Assembly: GCF_048773025.1 (NCBI RefSeq)
Contig: NC_133569.1
Coordinates: 3,596,001 to 3,660,000 of the forward strand
DNA: 64,000 nt
Direction of reading: 5' to 3'
From: Camelus bactrianus
Taxonomy: Eukaryota; Chordata; Mammalia; Artiodactyla; Camelidae
Below the pieces are notes generated by a model. That model was given only the letters and a program-made list of their open reading frames with translations. It had not been told where the DNA came from and did not search any database. Position numbers and translations under genes: made by a program. Of this stretch, positions 49,103-61,944 are shown one piece after another (the stretch's first letter is position 1; every line of letters begins with the position of its first letter).

Positions 49103-52100
49103 GAAAACTGCAGGAACTTCAAACCGGCACTAGGAAACAGACCGAGAAACCACAGTAAAAGTTTCTCCTGCAACCCTTTCCCTTTGTGCTAGATGAACGA
49201 ACGTCTCTCCACATGCTCAGTTCTGAGATATAATTGTGTGTGAAAGCAATCCTTCACCTAGCTTGTTGGGAACACAAAGTTTCTCTTCAGTTGCAAACTC
49301 CACTACATACATATATATCGGGAGGTACAAGCTCCAACACGGTTTTACAGTGAAAACTGCAGGAACTTCAAACCGGCACTAGGAAACAGACTGAGAAACC
49401 AGAATAAAATTTTCTCCTGCAAACCGTTCCCTTTGTGCTAGATGAACGAACGTCTCTCTACATGCTCAGTTCTGAGAGATAACTGTGTGTGAAGCCGTCC
49501 TTCCCCTAGCTTGTTGGGAACACAAAGTTTCTCTTCAGTTGCAAACTCCACTCCATACATATATATGGGGAGGTACTAGCTCCAACTCTGTTTTACAGTG
49601 AAAACTGCAGGAACTTCAAACCGGCACTAAGAAACAGACTGAGAAGCCAGAGTAAAAGTTTCTCCTGCAACCCGTTCCCTTTGTGCTAGATGAACGAAAG
49701 TCTCTCCACATGCTCAGTTCTGAGAGATAAGTGTGTGTGAAAGCCGTCCTTCACCTAGCTTGTTGGGAACACAAAGTTTCTCTTCAGTTGCAAACTCCAC
49801 TACATACATATATATGGGAGGTACTAGCTCCAAATCGGTTTTACAGTGAAAACCTCAGGAACTTCAAACCGGCACTAGGAAACAGACCGAGAAACCAGAG
49901 TAAAAGTTTCTCCTGCAACCCGTTCCCATTGTGCTAGATGAACGAACGTCTCTCCACATGCTCAGTTCTGAGAGATAACTGTGTGTGAAAGCAATCCTTC
50001 ACCTAGCTTGTTGGGAACACAAAGTTTCTTTTCAGTTGCAAACTCCACTCCGTACATATATATGGGGAGTTACTAGCTCAAACACGGTTTTACAGTGAAA
50101 ACTGCAGGAACTTCAAACCGGCACTAGGAAACAGACTGAGAAACCAGAGTAAAAGTTTCTCCTGCAACCCGTTCCCTTTCTGCTAGATGAACGAACGTCT
50201 CTCCACATGCTCAGTTCAGAGAGATATGTGTGTGTGAAAGCCGTCTTTCACCTATCTTGTTGGGAACACAAAGTTTCTCTTCAGTTGCAATCTCCACTAC
50301 ATACATATATATGGGGAAGTACTAGCTCCAACTCGGTTTTACAGTGAAAACTGCAGGAACTTCAAACCGGCACTAGGAAACAGACTGAGAAACCAGAGTA
50401 AAAGTTTCTCCTGCAACCCGTTCCCTTTGTGCTAGATGAACGAACGTCTCTCCACATGCTCAGTTCTAAGAGATAATTGTGTGTGAAAGCCGTCCTTCAC
50501 CTAGCTTGTTGGGAACGCAAAGTTTCTCTTAAGTTGCAAACTACACTACATACATATATATGGGGAGGTACTAGCTCCAACTAGGTTTTACAGTGAAAAC
50601 TGCAGGAACTTCAAACCGGCACTAGGAAACAGACCGAGAAACCAGAGTAAAAGTTTCTCCTGCAACCCGTTCCCTTTGTGCTAGATGAACGAACTTCTCT
50701 CCACATGCTCAGTTCTGAGAGATAAGTGTGTGTGAAAGCAATCCTTCACCTAGATTGTTGGGAACACAAAGTTTCTCTTCAGTTGCAAACTCCACTACAT
50801 ACATATATATGGGGAGTTACTAGCTCCAACTCGGTTTTACAGTGAAAACTGCAGGAACTTCAAACAGGCACTAGGAAACAGACCGAGAAACCAGAGTAAA
50901 AGTTTCTCCTGCAACCCGTACCCTTTGTGCTAGATGAACGAACGTCTCTCCACATGCTCAGTTCTGAGAGATAAGTGTGTGTGAAAGCAATCCTTCACCT
51001 AGCTTGTTGGGAACAAAAAGTTTCTCTTCAGTTGCAAACTGCACTCCGTACATATATATGGGGAGGTACTAGCTCCAACATGGTTTTACAGTGAAAACTG
51101 CAGGAACTTCAAACCGGCACTAGGAAACAGACTGAGAAACCAGAGTAAAAGTTTCTACTGCAACCCGTTCCTTTTGTGCTAGATGAACGAACGTCTCTCC
51201 ACATGCTCAGTTCTGAGAGATAATTGTGTTTGAAAGCCGTCCTTCACCTATCTTGTTGGGAACACAAAGTTTCTCTTCAGTTGCAAATTCCACTACATAC
51301 ATATATAAGGGGAGGTACTAGCTCCAACTCGGTTTTACAGTGAAAACTGCAGGAACTTCAAACCGGCACTAGGAAACAGACCGAGAAACCACAGTAAAAG
51401 TTTCTCCTGCAAACCTTTCCCTTTGTGCTAGATGAACGAAAGTCTCTCCACATGCTCAGTTCTGAGATATAATTGTGTGTGAAAGCAATCCTTCACCTAG
51501 CTTGTTGGGAACACAAAGTTTCTCTTCAGATGCAAACTCCTCTACATACATATATATCGGGAGGTACAAGCTCCAACACGGTTTTACAGTGAAAACTGCA
51601 GGAACTTCAAACCGGCACTAGGAAACAGACTGAGAAACCAGAATAAAAGTTTCTCCTGCAACCCGTTCCCTTTGTGCTAGATGAACGAACGTCTCTCTAC
51701 ATGCTCAGTTCTGAGAGATAACTGTGTGTGAAGCCGTCCTTCACCTAGCTTGTTTGGAACACAAAGTTTCTCTTTAGTAGCAAACTCCACTCCATACATA
51801 TATATGGGGAAGTACTAGCTCAAACTCGGTTTTACAGAGAAAACTGCAGGAACTTCAAACCGGCACTAGGAAACAGACTGAGAAACCAGAGTAAAAGTTT
51901 CCCCTGCAACCCGTTCCATTTGTGCTAGATGAACGAACGTCTCTCTACATGCTCAGTTCTGAGAGATAACTGTGTGTGAAGTCGTCCTTCACCTAGCATG
52001 TTGGGAACACAAAGTTTCTCTTCAGTTGCAAACTCCACTCCATACATATATATGGGGAGGTACTAGCTCCAACTCGGTTTTACAGTGAAAACCTCAGGAA

Positions 52101-52143
52101 CTTCAAACCGGCACTAGGAAACAGACCGAGAAACCAGAGTAAA
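49103..52143 (+). repeat. Long-range duplication D, right copy
   Basis: Partner of 40150-43190. Just past its right edge one extra monomer with 'gcaatccttctcc' is present (about 52220-52440). After it, the match to the left copy resumes at an offset of about 9202 bp (one monomer more) at 'gttcagagag' (43249 and 52451). Confidence 0.85.
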
Positions 52144-52620
52144 AGTTTCTCCTGCAACCCGTTCCCTTTGTGCTAGATGAACGAACGTCTCTCCACATGC
52201 TCAGTTCTGAGAGATAACTGTGTGTGAAAGCAATCCTTCTCCTAGCTTGTTGGGAACACAAAGTTTCTCTTCAGTTGCAAACTCCACTCCGTACATATAT
52301 ATGGGGAGGTACTAGCTCCAACACGGTTTTACAGTGAAAACTGCAGGAACATCAAACCGGCACTAGGAAACAGACTGAGAAACCAGAGAAAAAGTTTCTC
52401 CTGCAAACCGTTCCCTTTGTGCTAGATGAACGAACGTCTCTCCACATGCTCAGTTCAGAGAGATAAGTGTGTGTGAAAGCCGTCCTTCACCTATCTTGTT
52501 GGGAACACAAAGTTTCTCTTCAGTTGCAATCCCCTCTACATACATATATATGGGGAGGTACTAGCTCCAACTCGGTTTTACAGTGAAAACTGCAGGAAAT
52601 TCAAACCGGCACTAGGAAAC
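50660..52620 (+). repeat. 13-monomer duplication E, left copy (offset about 3233 bp)
   Basis: It shares with 53893-55852 the order 'gggagttactag' (50812 and 54045), 'gcaaactgcactccgtac', 'gtgtttgaaagcc', 'accacagtaaaag', 'accagaataaaag', 'gtgaagtcgtcc', 'gttcagagag' (52451 and 55683), 'aatcccctctac'. The offset is 13 monomers minus about four bases. Confidence 0.82.
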
Positions 52621-53892
52621 AGACTGAGAAACCAGAGTAAAAGTTTATTCTGCAACCCGTTCCCTTTGTGCTAGATGAACGAACGTCTCTCCACATGCTC
52701 AGTTCTGAGAGATAATTGTGTGTGAAAGCCTTCCTTCACCTAGTTTTTTGGGAACACAAAGTTTCTCTTCAGTTGCAAACTCCACTCCATACATATATAT
52801 GGTGAGGTACTAGCTCCAACTCGGTTTTACAGTGAAAACTGCAGGAACTTCAAACCGGCACTAGGAAACAGACTGAGAAACCAGAGTAAAAGTTTCTCCT
52901 GCAACCCGTTCCCTTTGTCCTAGATGAACGAACGTCTCTCCACATGCTCAGTTCTGAGAGATAAGTGTGTGTGAAAGCCGTCCTTCACCTATCTTGTTGG
53001 GAACACAAAGTTTCTCTTCAGTTGCAAACTCCACTCCATACATATATATGGGGAGGTACTAGCTCCAACTAGGTTTTACAGTGTAAACTGCAGGAACTTC
53101 AAACCGGCACTAGGAAACAGACTGAGGAACCAGGGAAAAAGTTTCTCCTGCAACCCGTTCCCTTTGTGCTAGATGAACGAACGTCTCTCCACATGCTCAG
53201 TTCTGAGAGATAAGTGTGTGTGAAAGCCGTCCTTCACCTAGCTTGTTGGTAACACAAAGTTTCTCTTCAGTTGCAAACTCCACTCCATACATATATATGG
53301 GGAGGTACTAGCTACAAATCGGTTTTACAGTGAAAACTGCAGGAACTTCAAACCGGCACTAGGAAACAGACTGAGAAACCAGAGTAAAATTTCTCCTGCA
53401 ACCAGTTCCTTTTGTGCTAGATGAACGAACGTCTCTCCACATGCTCAGTTCTGAGAGATAAGTGTGTGTGAATGCCGTCCTTCATCTAGCTAGTTGGGAT
53501 CACAAAGTTTCTCTTCAGTTGCAAACTCCACTCCATACATATATATGGGGAGGTACTAGCACCAACTCGGTTTTACAGTGATAACTGCAGGATCTTCAAA
53601 CCGGCACTAGGAAACAGACTGAGAAACCAGAGTAAAAGTTTCTCCTGCAACCCGTTCCATTTATGCTAGATGAACGAACGTCTCTCCACATGCTCAGTTC
53701 TGAGAGATAACTGTGTGTGAAGCCGTCCTTCACCTAGCTTTTTGGGAACACAAAGTTTCTCTTCAGTTGCAAAATCCACTACATACATATATATGGGGAG
53801 GTATTAGCTCCATCTCGGTTTTACAGTGAAAACTGCAGGAACTTCAAACCGGCACTAGGAAACAGACCGAGAAACCAGAGTAAAAGTTTCTC

Positions 53893-55852
53893 CTGCAAAC
53901 CGTTCCTTTTGTGCTAGATGAACGAACGTCTCTCCACATGCTCAGTTCTGAGAGATAAGTGTGTGTGAATGCAATCCTTCACCTAACTTGTTGGGAACAC
54001 AAAGTTTCTCTTCAGTTGCAAACTCCACTACATACATATATATGGGGAGTTACTAGCTCCAACTCGGTTTTACAGTGAAAACTGCAGGAACTTCAAACCG
54101 GCACTAGGAAACAGACCGAGAAACCAGAGTAAAAGTTTCTCCTGCAACCCGTACCCTTTGTGCTAGATGAACGAACGTCTCTCCACATGCTCAGTTCTGA
54201 GAGATAAGTGTGTGTGAAAGCAATACTTCACCTAGCTTGTTGGGAACACAAAGTTTCTCTTCAGTTGCAAACTGCACTCCGTACATATATATGGGGAGGT
54301 ACTAGCTCCAACACGGTTTTACAGTGAAAACTGCAGGAACTTCAAACCGGCACTAGGAAACAGACTGAGAAACCAGAGTAAAAGTTTCTACTGCAACCCG
54401 TTCCTTTTGTGCTAGATGAACGAACGTCTCTCCACATGCTCAGTTCTGAGAGATAATTGTGTTTGAAAGCCGTTCTTTTCCTAGCTTGTTAGGAACACAA
54501 AGTTTCTCTTCAGTTGCAAACTCCACTCCATACATATATATGGGGAGGTACTAGCTCCAACTAGGTTTTACAGTGAAAACTGCAGGAACTTCAAACCGGC
54601 ACTAGGAAACAGACCGAGAAACCACAGTAAAAGTTTCTCCTGCAACCCTTTCCCTTTGTGCTACATGAACGAAGGTCTCTACACATGCTCAGTTCTGAGA
54701 TATAATTGTGTGTGAAAGCAAACCTTCACCTAGCTTGTTGGGAACACAAAGTTTCTCTTCAGTTGCAAACTCCACTCCATACATATATATGGGGAGGTAC
54801 TAGCTCCAACTCGGTTTTACAGTGAAAACTGCAGGAACTTCAAACCGGCACTAGGAAACAGACTGAGAAACCAGAATAAAAGTTTCTCCTGCAAACCGTT
54901 CCCTTTGTGCTAGATGAACGAACGTCTCTCTACATGCTCATTTCTGAGAGATAACTGTGTGTGAAGCCGTCCTTCACCTAGCTTGTTGGGAACACAAAGT
55001 TTCTCTTCAGTTGCAAACTCCACTCCATACATATATATGGGGAGGTACTAGCTCCAAATCTGTTTTACAGTGAAAACTGCAGGAACTTCATACCGGCACT
55101 AGGAAACAGACTGAGAAACCAGAGTAAAAGTTTCTCCTGCAACCCGTTCCATTTGTGCTAGATGAAAGAACGTCTCTCTACATGCTCTGTTCTGAGAGAT
55201 AACTGTGTGTGAAGTCGTCCTTCACCTAGCTTGTTGGGAACACAAAGTTTCTCTTCAGTTGCAAACTCCACTCCATACATATATATGGGGAGGTACTAGC
55301 TCCAACTCGGTTTTACAGTGAAAACTTCAGGAACATCAAACCGGCACTAGGAAACAGACCGAGAAACCAGAGTAAAAGTTTCTCCTGCAACCCGTTCCCG
55401 TTGTGCTAGATGAACGAACGTCTCTCAACATGCTCAGTTCTGAGAGATAACTGTGTGTGAAAGCAATCCTTCACCTAGCTTGTTGGGAACACAAAGTTTC
55501 TCTTCAGTTGCAAACTCCAATCCGTACATATATATGGGAGGTACTAGCTCCAACACGGTTTTACAGTGAAAACTGCAGGAACATCAAACCGGCACTAGGA
55601 AACAGACTGAGAAACCAGAGAAAAAGTTTCTCCTGCAAACCGTTCCCTTTGTGCTAGATGAACGAACGTCTCTCCACATGCTCAGTTCAGAGAGATAAGT
55701 GTGTGTGAAAGTCGTCTTTACCTATCTTGTTGGGAACACAAAGTTTCTCTTCAGTTGCAATCCCCTCTACATACATATATATGGGGAGGTACTAGCTCCA
55801 ACTCGCTTTTACAGTGAAAACTGCAGGAACTTCAAACCGGTACTAGGAAACA
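53893..55852 (+). repeat. 13-monomer duplication E, right copy
   Basis: Partner of 50660-52620, more diverged than the tandem pairs elsewhere. For example, 'cgttcttttcctagc' near 54470 replaces 'cgtccttcacctatc', and the 'atatcgggagg' variant seen in the other copies is missing near 54780. It is the third occurrence of this monomer order in the window after about 41.8 and 50.8 kb. Confidence 0.8.
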
Positions 55853-57716
55853 GACCGAGAAACCAGAGTAAAAGTTTCTCCTGCAACCTGTTCCCTTTGT
55901 GCTAGATGAACGAACGTCTCTCCACATGCTCAGTTCTGAGAGATAAGTGTGTGTGAAAGCCGTCCTTCACCAGCTTGTTGGGAACGTAAAGTTTCTCTTC
56001 ATTTGCAAACTCCACTACATACATATATATGGGGAGGTACTAGCTCCAACTAGGTTTTAAAGTGAAAAATGCAGGAACTTCAAACCGGCACTAGGAAACA
56101 GAACGAGAAACCAGAGTAAAAGTTTCTCCTGCAACCCGTTCCCTTTGTGCTAGATGAACGAACGTCTCTCCACATGCTCAGTTCTGAGAGATAAGTGTGT
56201 GTGAAAGCAATCCTTCACCTAGCTTGTTGGGAACACAAAGTTTCTCTTCAGTTGCAAACTCCACTCCGTACATATATATGGGGAGGTACTAGCTCCAACA
56301 CGGTTTTACAGTGAAAACTGCAGGAACTTCAAACCGGCACTAGGAAACAAACCGAGAAACCAGAGTAAAAGTTTCTCCTGCAACCCGTTCCCTTTGTGCT
56401 AGATGAACGAACGTCTCTCCACATGCTCAGTTCTGAGAGATAAGTGTGTGTGAAAGCCGTCCTTCACCTATCTTGTTGGGAACACAAAGTTTGTCTTCAG
56501 TTGCAAACTCCACTCCATACATATATATGGGGAGGTACTAGCTCCAACTCGGTTTTACAGTGAAAACTGCAGGAACTTCAAACCGGCACTAGGAAACAGA
56601 CTGAGAAACCAGAGTAAAAGTTTATCCTGCAACCCGTTCCCTTTGTGCTAGATGAACGAACGTCTCTCCACATGCTCAGTTCTGAGAGATAAGTGTGTGT
56701 GAAAGCCGTCCTTCACCTATCTTCTTGGGAACACAAAGTTTCTCTTCAGTTGCAAACTCCACTCCATACATATATATGGGGAGGTACTAGCTCCAACTCG
56801 GTTTTACAGTGAAAACTGCAGGAACTTCAAACCGGCACTAGGAAACAGACTGAGAAACCAGAGTAAAAGTTTATCCTGCAACCCGTTCCCTTTGTGCTAG
56901 ATGAACGAACGTCTCTCCAGATGCTCAGTTCTGAGAGATAATTGTGTGTGAAAGCCTTCCTTCACCTAGCTTGTTGGGATCACAAAGTTTCTCTTCAGTT
57001 GCAAACTCCACTCCATACATATATATGGGGAAGTACTAGCTCCAACTCGGTATTACAGTGAAAACTGCAGGAACTTCAAACTGGCACTAGGAAACAGACT
57101 GAGAAACCAGAGTAAAAGTTTCTCCGGCAACCCGTTCCATTTGTCCTAGATGAACGAACGTCTCTCCACATGCTCAGTTTTGAGAGATAAGTGTGTGTGA
57201 AAGCCGTCCTTCACATATCTTGTTGGGAACACAAAGTTTCTCTTCAGTTGCAAACTCCACTCCATACATATATATGGGGAGGTACTAGCTCCAACTAGGT
57301 TTTACAGTGAAAACTGCAGGAACTTCAAACCGGCACTAGGAAACAGACTGAGGAACCAGAGTAAAAGTTTCTCCTGCAACTCCTTCCCTTTGTGCTAGAT
57401 GAACGAACGTCTCTCCACATGCTCAGTTCTGAGAGATACGTGTGTGTGAAAGCCGTCCTTCACCTAGCTTGTTGGGAACACAAAGTTTCTCTTCAGTTGC
57501 AAACCCCACTCCATACATATATATGGGGAGGTACAAGCTCCTACTCGGTTTTACAGTGAAAACTGCAGGAGCTTCAAACCGGCACTAGGAAACAGACTGA
57601 GAATCCAGAGTAAAAGTTTCTCCTGCAACCCGTTCCCTTTGTTCTAGATGAACGAAAGTCTCTCCTCATGCTCAGTTCTGAGAGAAATCTGTGTGTGAAA
57701 GCCTTCCTTCACCTAG
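55853..57716 (+). repeat. Near-consensus satellite monomers
   Basis: About 7.5 monomers close to the consensus, including two adjacent, almost identical copies with 'gtttatcctgc' near 56620 and 56870. A 'gaggaaccagag' monomer lies near 57350. No gene or higher-order unit longer than a dimer is evident. Confidence 0.75.
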
Positions 57717-58710
57717 CTTGTTGGTAACACAAAGTATCTCTTCAGTTGCAAACTCCACTCCATACATATATATGGGGAGGTACTAGCTCCAAATCGGTTT
57801 TACAGTGAAAACTGCAGGAACTTCAAACCGGCACTAGGAAACAGACTGAGAAACCAGAGTAAAAGTTTACCCTGCAAACCGTTCCCTTTTTGCTAGATGA
57901 ACGAACGTCTCTCCACATGCTCAGTTCTGAGAGATAAGTGTGTGTGAAAGCCGTCCTTCACCTAGCTAGTTGGGATCACAAAGTTTCTCTTCAGTTGCAA
58001 ACTCCACTCCATACATATATATGGGGAGGTACTAGCACCAACTCGGTTTTACAGTGATAACTGCAGGAACTTCAAACCGGCACTAGGAAACAGACTGAGA
58101 AACCAGAGTAAAAGTTTCTCCTGCAACCCGTTCCATTTGTGCTAGATGAACGAACGTCTCTCCACATGCTCAGTTCTGAGAGATAACTGTGTGTGAAGCC
58201 GTCCTTCACCTAGCTTGTTGGGAACACAAAGTTTCTCTTCAGTTGCAAACTCCACTACATACATATATATGGGGAGGTACTAGCTCCAACTCGGTTTTAC
58301 AGTGAAAACTGCAGGAACTTCAAACCGGCACTAGGAAACAGACCGAGAAACCAGAGTAAAATTTCTCCTGCAACCCGTTCCCTTTGTGCTAGATGAACGA
58401 ACGTCTCTCCACATGCTCAGTTCTGAGAGATAAGTGTGTGTGAAAGCAATCCCTCACCTAGCTGGTTGGGAACACAAAGTTTCCCTTCAGTTGCAACCTC
58501 CACTCCGTACATGTATATGGGGAGGTACTAGCTCCAAAACGGTTTTACAGTGAAAAATGCAGGAACTTCAAACCGGCACTAGGAAACAGACTGAGAAACC
58601 AGAGTAAAAGTTTCTCCTGCAACCCGTTCCCTTTGTGCTAGATGAACAAACGTCTCTCCACATGCTCAGTTCTGAGAGATAAGTGTGTGTGAAAGCCGTC
58701 CTTCACCTAG
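57717..58710 (+). repeat. 4-monomer higher-order repeat, unit 1 (994 bp)
   Basis: Four distinguishable monomers in order. X has 'caaatcgg' and 'gtttaccctgc'. Y has 'agctagttgggatcac', 'tagcaccaac' and 'gtgataactgc'. Z has 'gtgaagccg', 'actacatac' and 'gtaaaatttctcc'. W has 'agctggttggg', 'tttcccttcag', 'tacatgtatatgg' and 'gatgaacaaacg'. The first half of X reads 'ggtaacac', unlike X in units 2 and 3, so the true repeat edge lies inside X near 57780. Confidence 0.9.
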
Positions 58711-59457
58711 CTTGTTGGGAACACAAAGTTTCTCTTCTGTTGCAAATTCCACTCCACACATATATATGGGGAGGTACTAGCTCCAAATCGGTTTTACAGT
58801 GAAAACTGCAGGAACTTCAAACCGGCACTAGGAAACAGACTGAGAAACCAGAGTAAAAGTTTACCCTGCAAACCGTTCCCTTTTTGCTAGATGAACGAAC
58901 GTCTCTCCACATGCTCAGTTCTGAGAGATAAGTGTGTGTGAAAGCCGTCCTTCACCTAGCTAGTTGGGATCACAAAGTTTCTCTTCAGTTGCAAACTCCA
59001 CTCCATACATATATATGGGGAGGTACTAGCACCAACTCGGTTTTACAGTGATAACTGCAGGAACTTCAAACCGGCACTAGGAAACAGACTGAGAAACCAG
59101 AGTAAAAGTTTCTCCTGCAACCCGTTCCCTTTGTGCTAGATGAACGAACGTCTCTCCACATGCTCAGTTCTGAGAGATAAGTGTGTGTGAAAGCAATCCT
59201 TCACCTAGCTGGTTGGGAACACAAAGTTTCCCTTCAGTTGCAACCTCCACTCCGTACATGTATATGGGGAGGTACTAGCTCCAAAACGGTTTTACAGTGA
59301 AAAATGCAGGAACTTCAAACCGGCACTAGGAAACAGACTGAGAAACCAGAGTAAAAGTTTCTCCTGCAACCCGTTCCCTTTGTGCTAGATGAACAAACGT
59401 CTCTCCACATGCTCAGTTCTGAGAGATAAGTGTGTGTGAAAGCCGTCCTTCACCTAG
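58711..59457 (+). repeat. Higher-order repeat, unit 2, three monomers (747 bp)
   Basis: Order X, Y, W: monomer Z is missing. After the 'gtgataactgc' monomer the sequence runs into 'gcaatccttcacctagctgg' with no partial Z. The loss is one clean monomer. Here X begins with 'cttctgttgcaaattcc'. Confidence 0.9.
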
Positions 59458-60451
59458 CTTGTTGGGAACACAAAGTTTCTCTTCTGTTGCAAATTCCACT
59501 CCACACATATATATGGGGAGGTACTAGCTCCAAATCGGTTTTACAGTGAAAACTGCAGGAACTTCAAACCGGCACTAGGAAACAGACTGAGAAACCAGAG
59601 TAAAAGTTTACCCTGCAAACCGTTCCCTTTTTGCTAGATGAACGAACGTCTCTCCACATGCTCAGTTCTGAGAGATAAGTGTGTGTGAAAGCCGTCCTTC
59701 ACCTAGCTAGTTGGGATCACAAAGTTTCTCTTCAGTTGCAAACTCCACTCCATACATATATATGGGGAGGTACTAGCACCAACTCGGTTTTACAGTGATA
59801 ACTGCAGGAACTTCAAACCGGCACTAGGAAACAGACTGAGAAACCAGAGTAAAAGTTTCTCCTGCAACCCGTTCCATTTGTGCTAGATGAACGAACGTCT
59901 CTCCACATGCTCAGTTCTGAGAGATAACTGTGTGTGAAGCCGTCCTTCACCTAGCTTGTTGGGAACACAAAGTTTCTCTTCAGTTGCAAACTCCACTACA
60001 TACATATATATGGGGAGGTACTAGCTCCAACTCGGTTTTACAGTGAAAACTGCAGGAACTTCAAACCGGCACTAGGAAACAGACCGAGAAACCAGAGTAA
60101 AATTTCTCCTGCAACCCGTTCCCTTTGTGCTAGATGAACGAACGTCTCTCCACATGCTCAGTTCTGAGAGATAAGTGTGTGTGAAAGCAATCCTTCACCT
60201 AGCTGGTTGGGAACACAAAGTTTCCCTTCAGTTGCAACCTCCACTCCGTACATGTATATGGGGAGGTACTAGCTCCAAAACGGTTTTACAGTGAAAAATG
60301 CAGGAACTTCAAACCGGCACTAGGAAACAGACTGAGAAACCAGAGTAAAAGTTTCTCCTGCAACCCGTTCCCTTTGTGCTAGATGAACAAACGTCTCTCC
60401 ACATGCTCAGTTCTGAGAGATAAGTGTGTGTGAAAGCCGTCCTTCACCTAG
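59458..60451 (+). repeat. Higher-order repeat, unit 3, four monomers (994 bp)
   Basis: Order X, Y, Z, W again, nearly identical to unit 1. Marker offsets: 'gtttac' at 57865, 58859 and 59606; 'tacatgtatatgg' at 58508, 59255 and 60249. At 60452 a further 'cttctgttgcaaattcc' monomer follows, but it carries 'ccaactctg' and 'gtttatcctgc' in place of the X body. The ordered repeat ends there. Confidence 0.9.
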
Positions 60452-60948
60452 CTTGTTGGGAACACAAAGTTTCTCTTCTGTTGCAAATTCCACTCCACAC
60501 ATATATATGGGGAGGTACTAGCTCCAACTCTGTTTTACAGTGAAAACTGCAGGAACTTCAAACCGGCACTAGGAAACAGACTGAGAAACCAGAGTAAAAG
60601 TTTATCCTGCAAACCGTTCCCTTTGTGCTAGATGAACGAACGTCTCTCCACATGCTCAGTTCTGAGAGATAAGTGTGTGTGAAAGCCGTCCTTCACCTAG
60701 CTTGTGGGGAACACAAAGTTTCTCTTCAGTTGCAAACTCCACTCCATACATATATATGGGGTGGTACTAGCTCCAACTCAGTTTTACAGTGAAAACTGCA
60801 GGAACTTCAAACCGGCACTAGGAAACAGACTGAGAAACCAGAGTAAAATTTCTCCTGCAACCCGTTCCATTTGTGCTAGATGAACGAACGTCTCTCCACA
60901 TGCTCAGTTCTGAGAGATAAGTGTGTGTGAAAGCCGTCCTTCACCTAG
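60452..60948 (+). repeat. Two satellite monomers between higher-order repeats
   Basis: One 'cttctgttgcaaattcc' / 'ccaactctg' monomer, similar to copies near 63210 and 63460, is followed by a monomer with 'gcttgtggggaac' and 'ggtggtactag'. No gene. Confidence 0.75.
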
Positions 60949-61944
60949 CTTGTTGGGAACACTAAGTTTCTCTTAGGTTGCAAACTCCACTCCAAACATA
61001 TATATGGGGAGGTACTAGCTCCAACTCGGTTTTACAGTGAAAACTGCAGGAACGTCAAACCGGCACTAGGAAACAGACTGAGAAACCAGAGTAAAAGTTT
61101 CTCCTGCAACCCTTTCCCTTTCTGCTAGATGAACAAACGTCTCTCCACATGCCCAGTTCTGAGAGATAAGTGGGTGTGAAAGCCGTCCTTCACCTTGCTT
61201 TTTGGGAACACAAAGTTTCTCTTCATGTGCAAACTCCACCCCATACATATATATGGGGAAGTACTAGCGCCAACTCGGTTTTACAGTGAAAACTGCAGGA
61301 ACTTCAATCAGGCACTAGGAAACAGACCGAGAAACCAGAGTAAAAGTTTCTCCTGCAACCCGTTCCCTTTGTGCTAGATGAACGAACGTCTCTCAACATG
61401 CTCAGTTCTGAGAGATAAGTGTGTGTGAAAGCCGTCCTTCACCTAGCTTGTTGGGAACACAAAGTTTCTCTTCAGTTGCAAACTCCACTACATACATATA
61501 TATGGGGAGGTACTAGCTCCAACTCGGTTTTACAGTGAAAACTGCAGGAACTTCAAACCGGCACGAGGAAACAGAACGAGAAACCAGAGTAAAAGTTTCT
61601 CCTGCAACCCGTTCCCTTTGTGCTAGATGAACGAACGTCTCTCCACATGCTCAGTTCTGAGAGATAAGTGTGTGTGAAAGCAATCCTTCACCTAGCTTGT
61701 TGGGAACACAAAGTTTCTCTTCAGTTGCAAACTCCACTCCGTACATATATATGGGGAGGTACTAGCTCCAACACGGTTTTACAGTGAAAACTGCAGGAAC
61801 TTCAAACCGGCACTAGGAAACAGACTGAGAAACCAGAGTAAAAGTTTCTCCTGCAACCCGTTCCATTTGTGCTAGATGAACGAACGTCTCTCCACATGCT
61901 CAGTTCTGAGAGATAAGTGTGTGTGAAAGCCGTCCTTCACCTAG
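60949..61944 (+). repeat. 4-monomer tandem duplication, first unit (996 bp)
   Basis: Exactly four monomers, repeated immediately at +996 bp (4 x 249). Variants in order: 'cactaagtttctcttaggttg' type (about 60960) with 'ccaaacatat'; 'cccttgctttttggg'-type 'caccttgctttttgg' with 'cttcatgtgc' and 'ccaccccatac'; 'actacatac'; 'gcaatcc' with 'ctccgtac' and 'caacacgg'. The first two monomers look identical in the two units. Confidence 0.92.
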
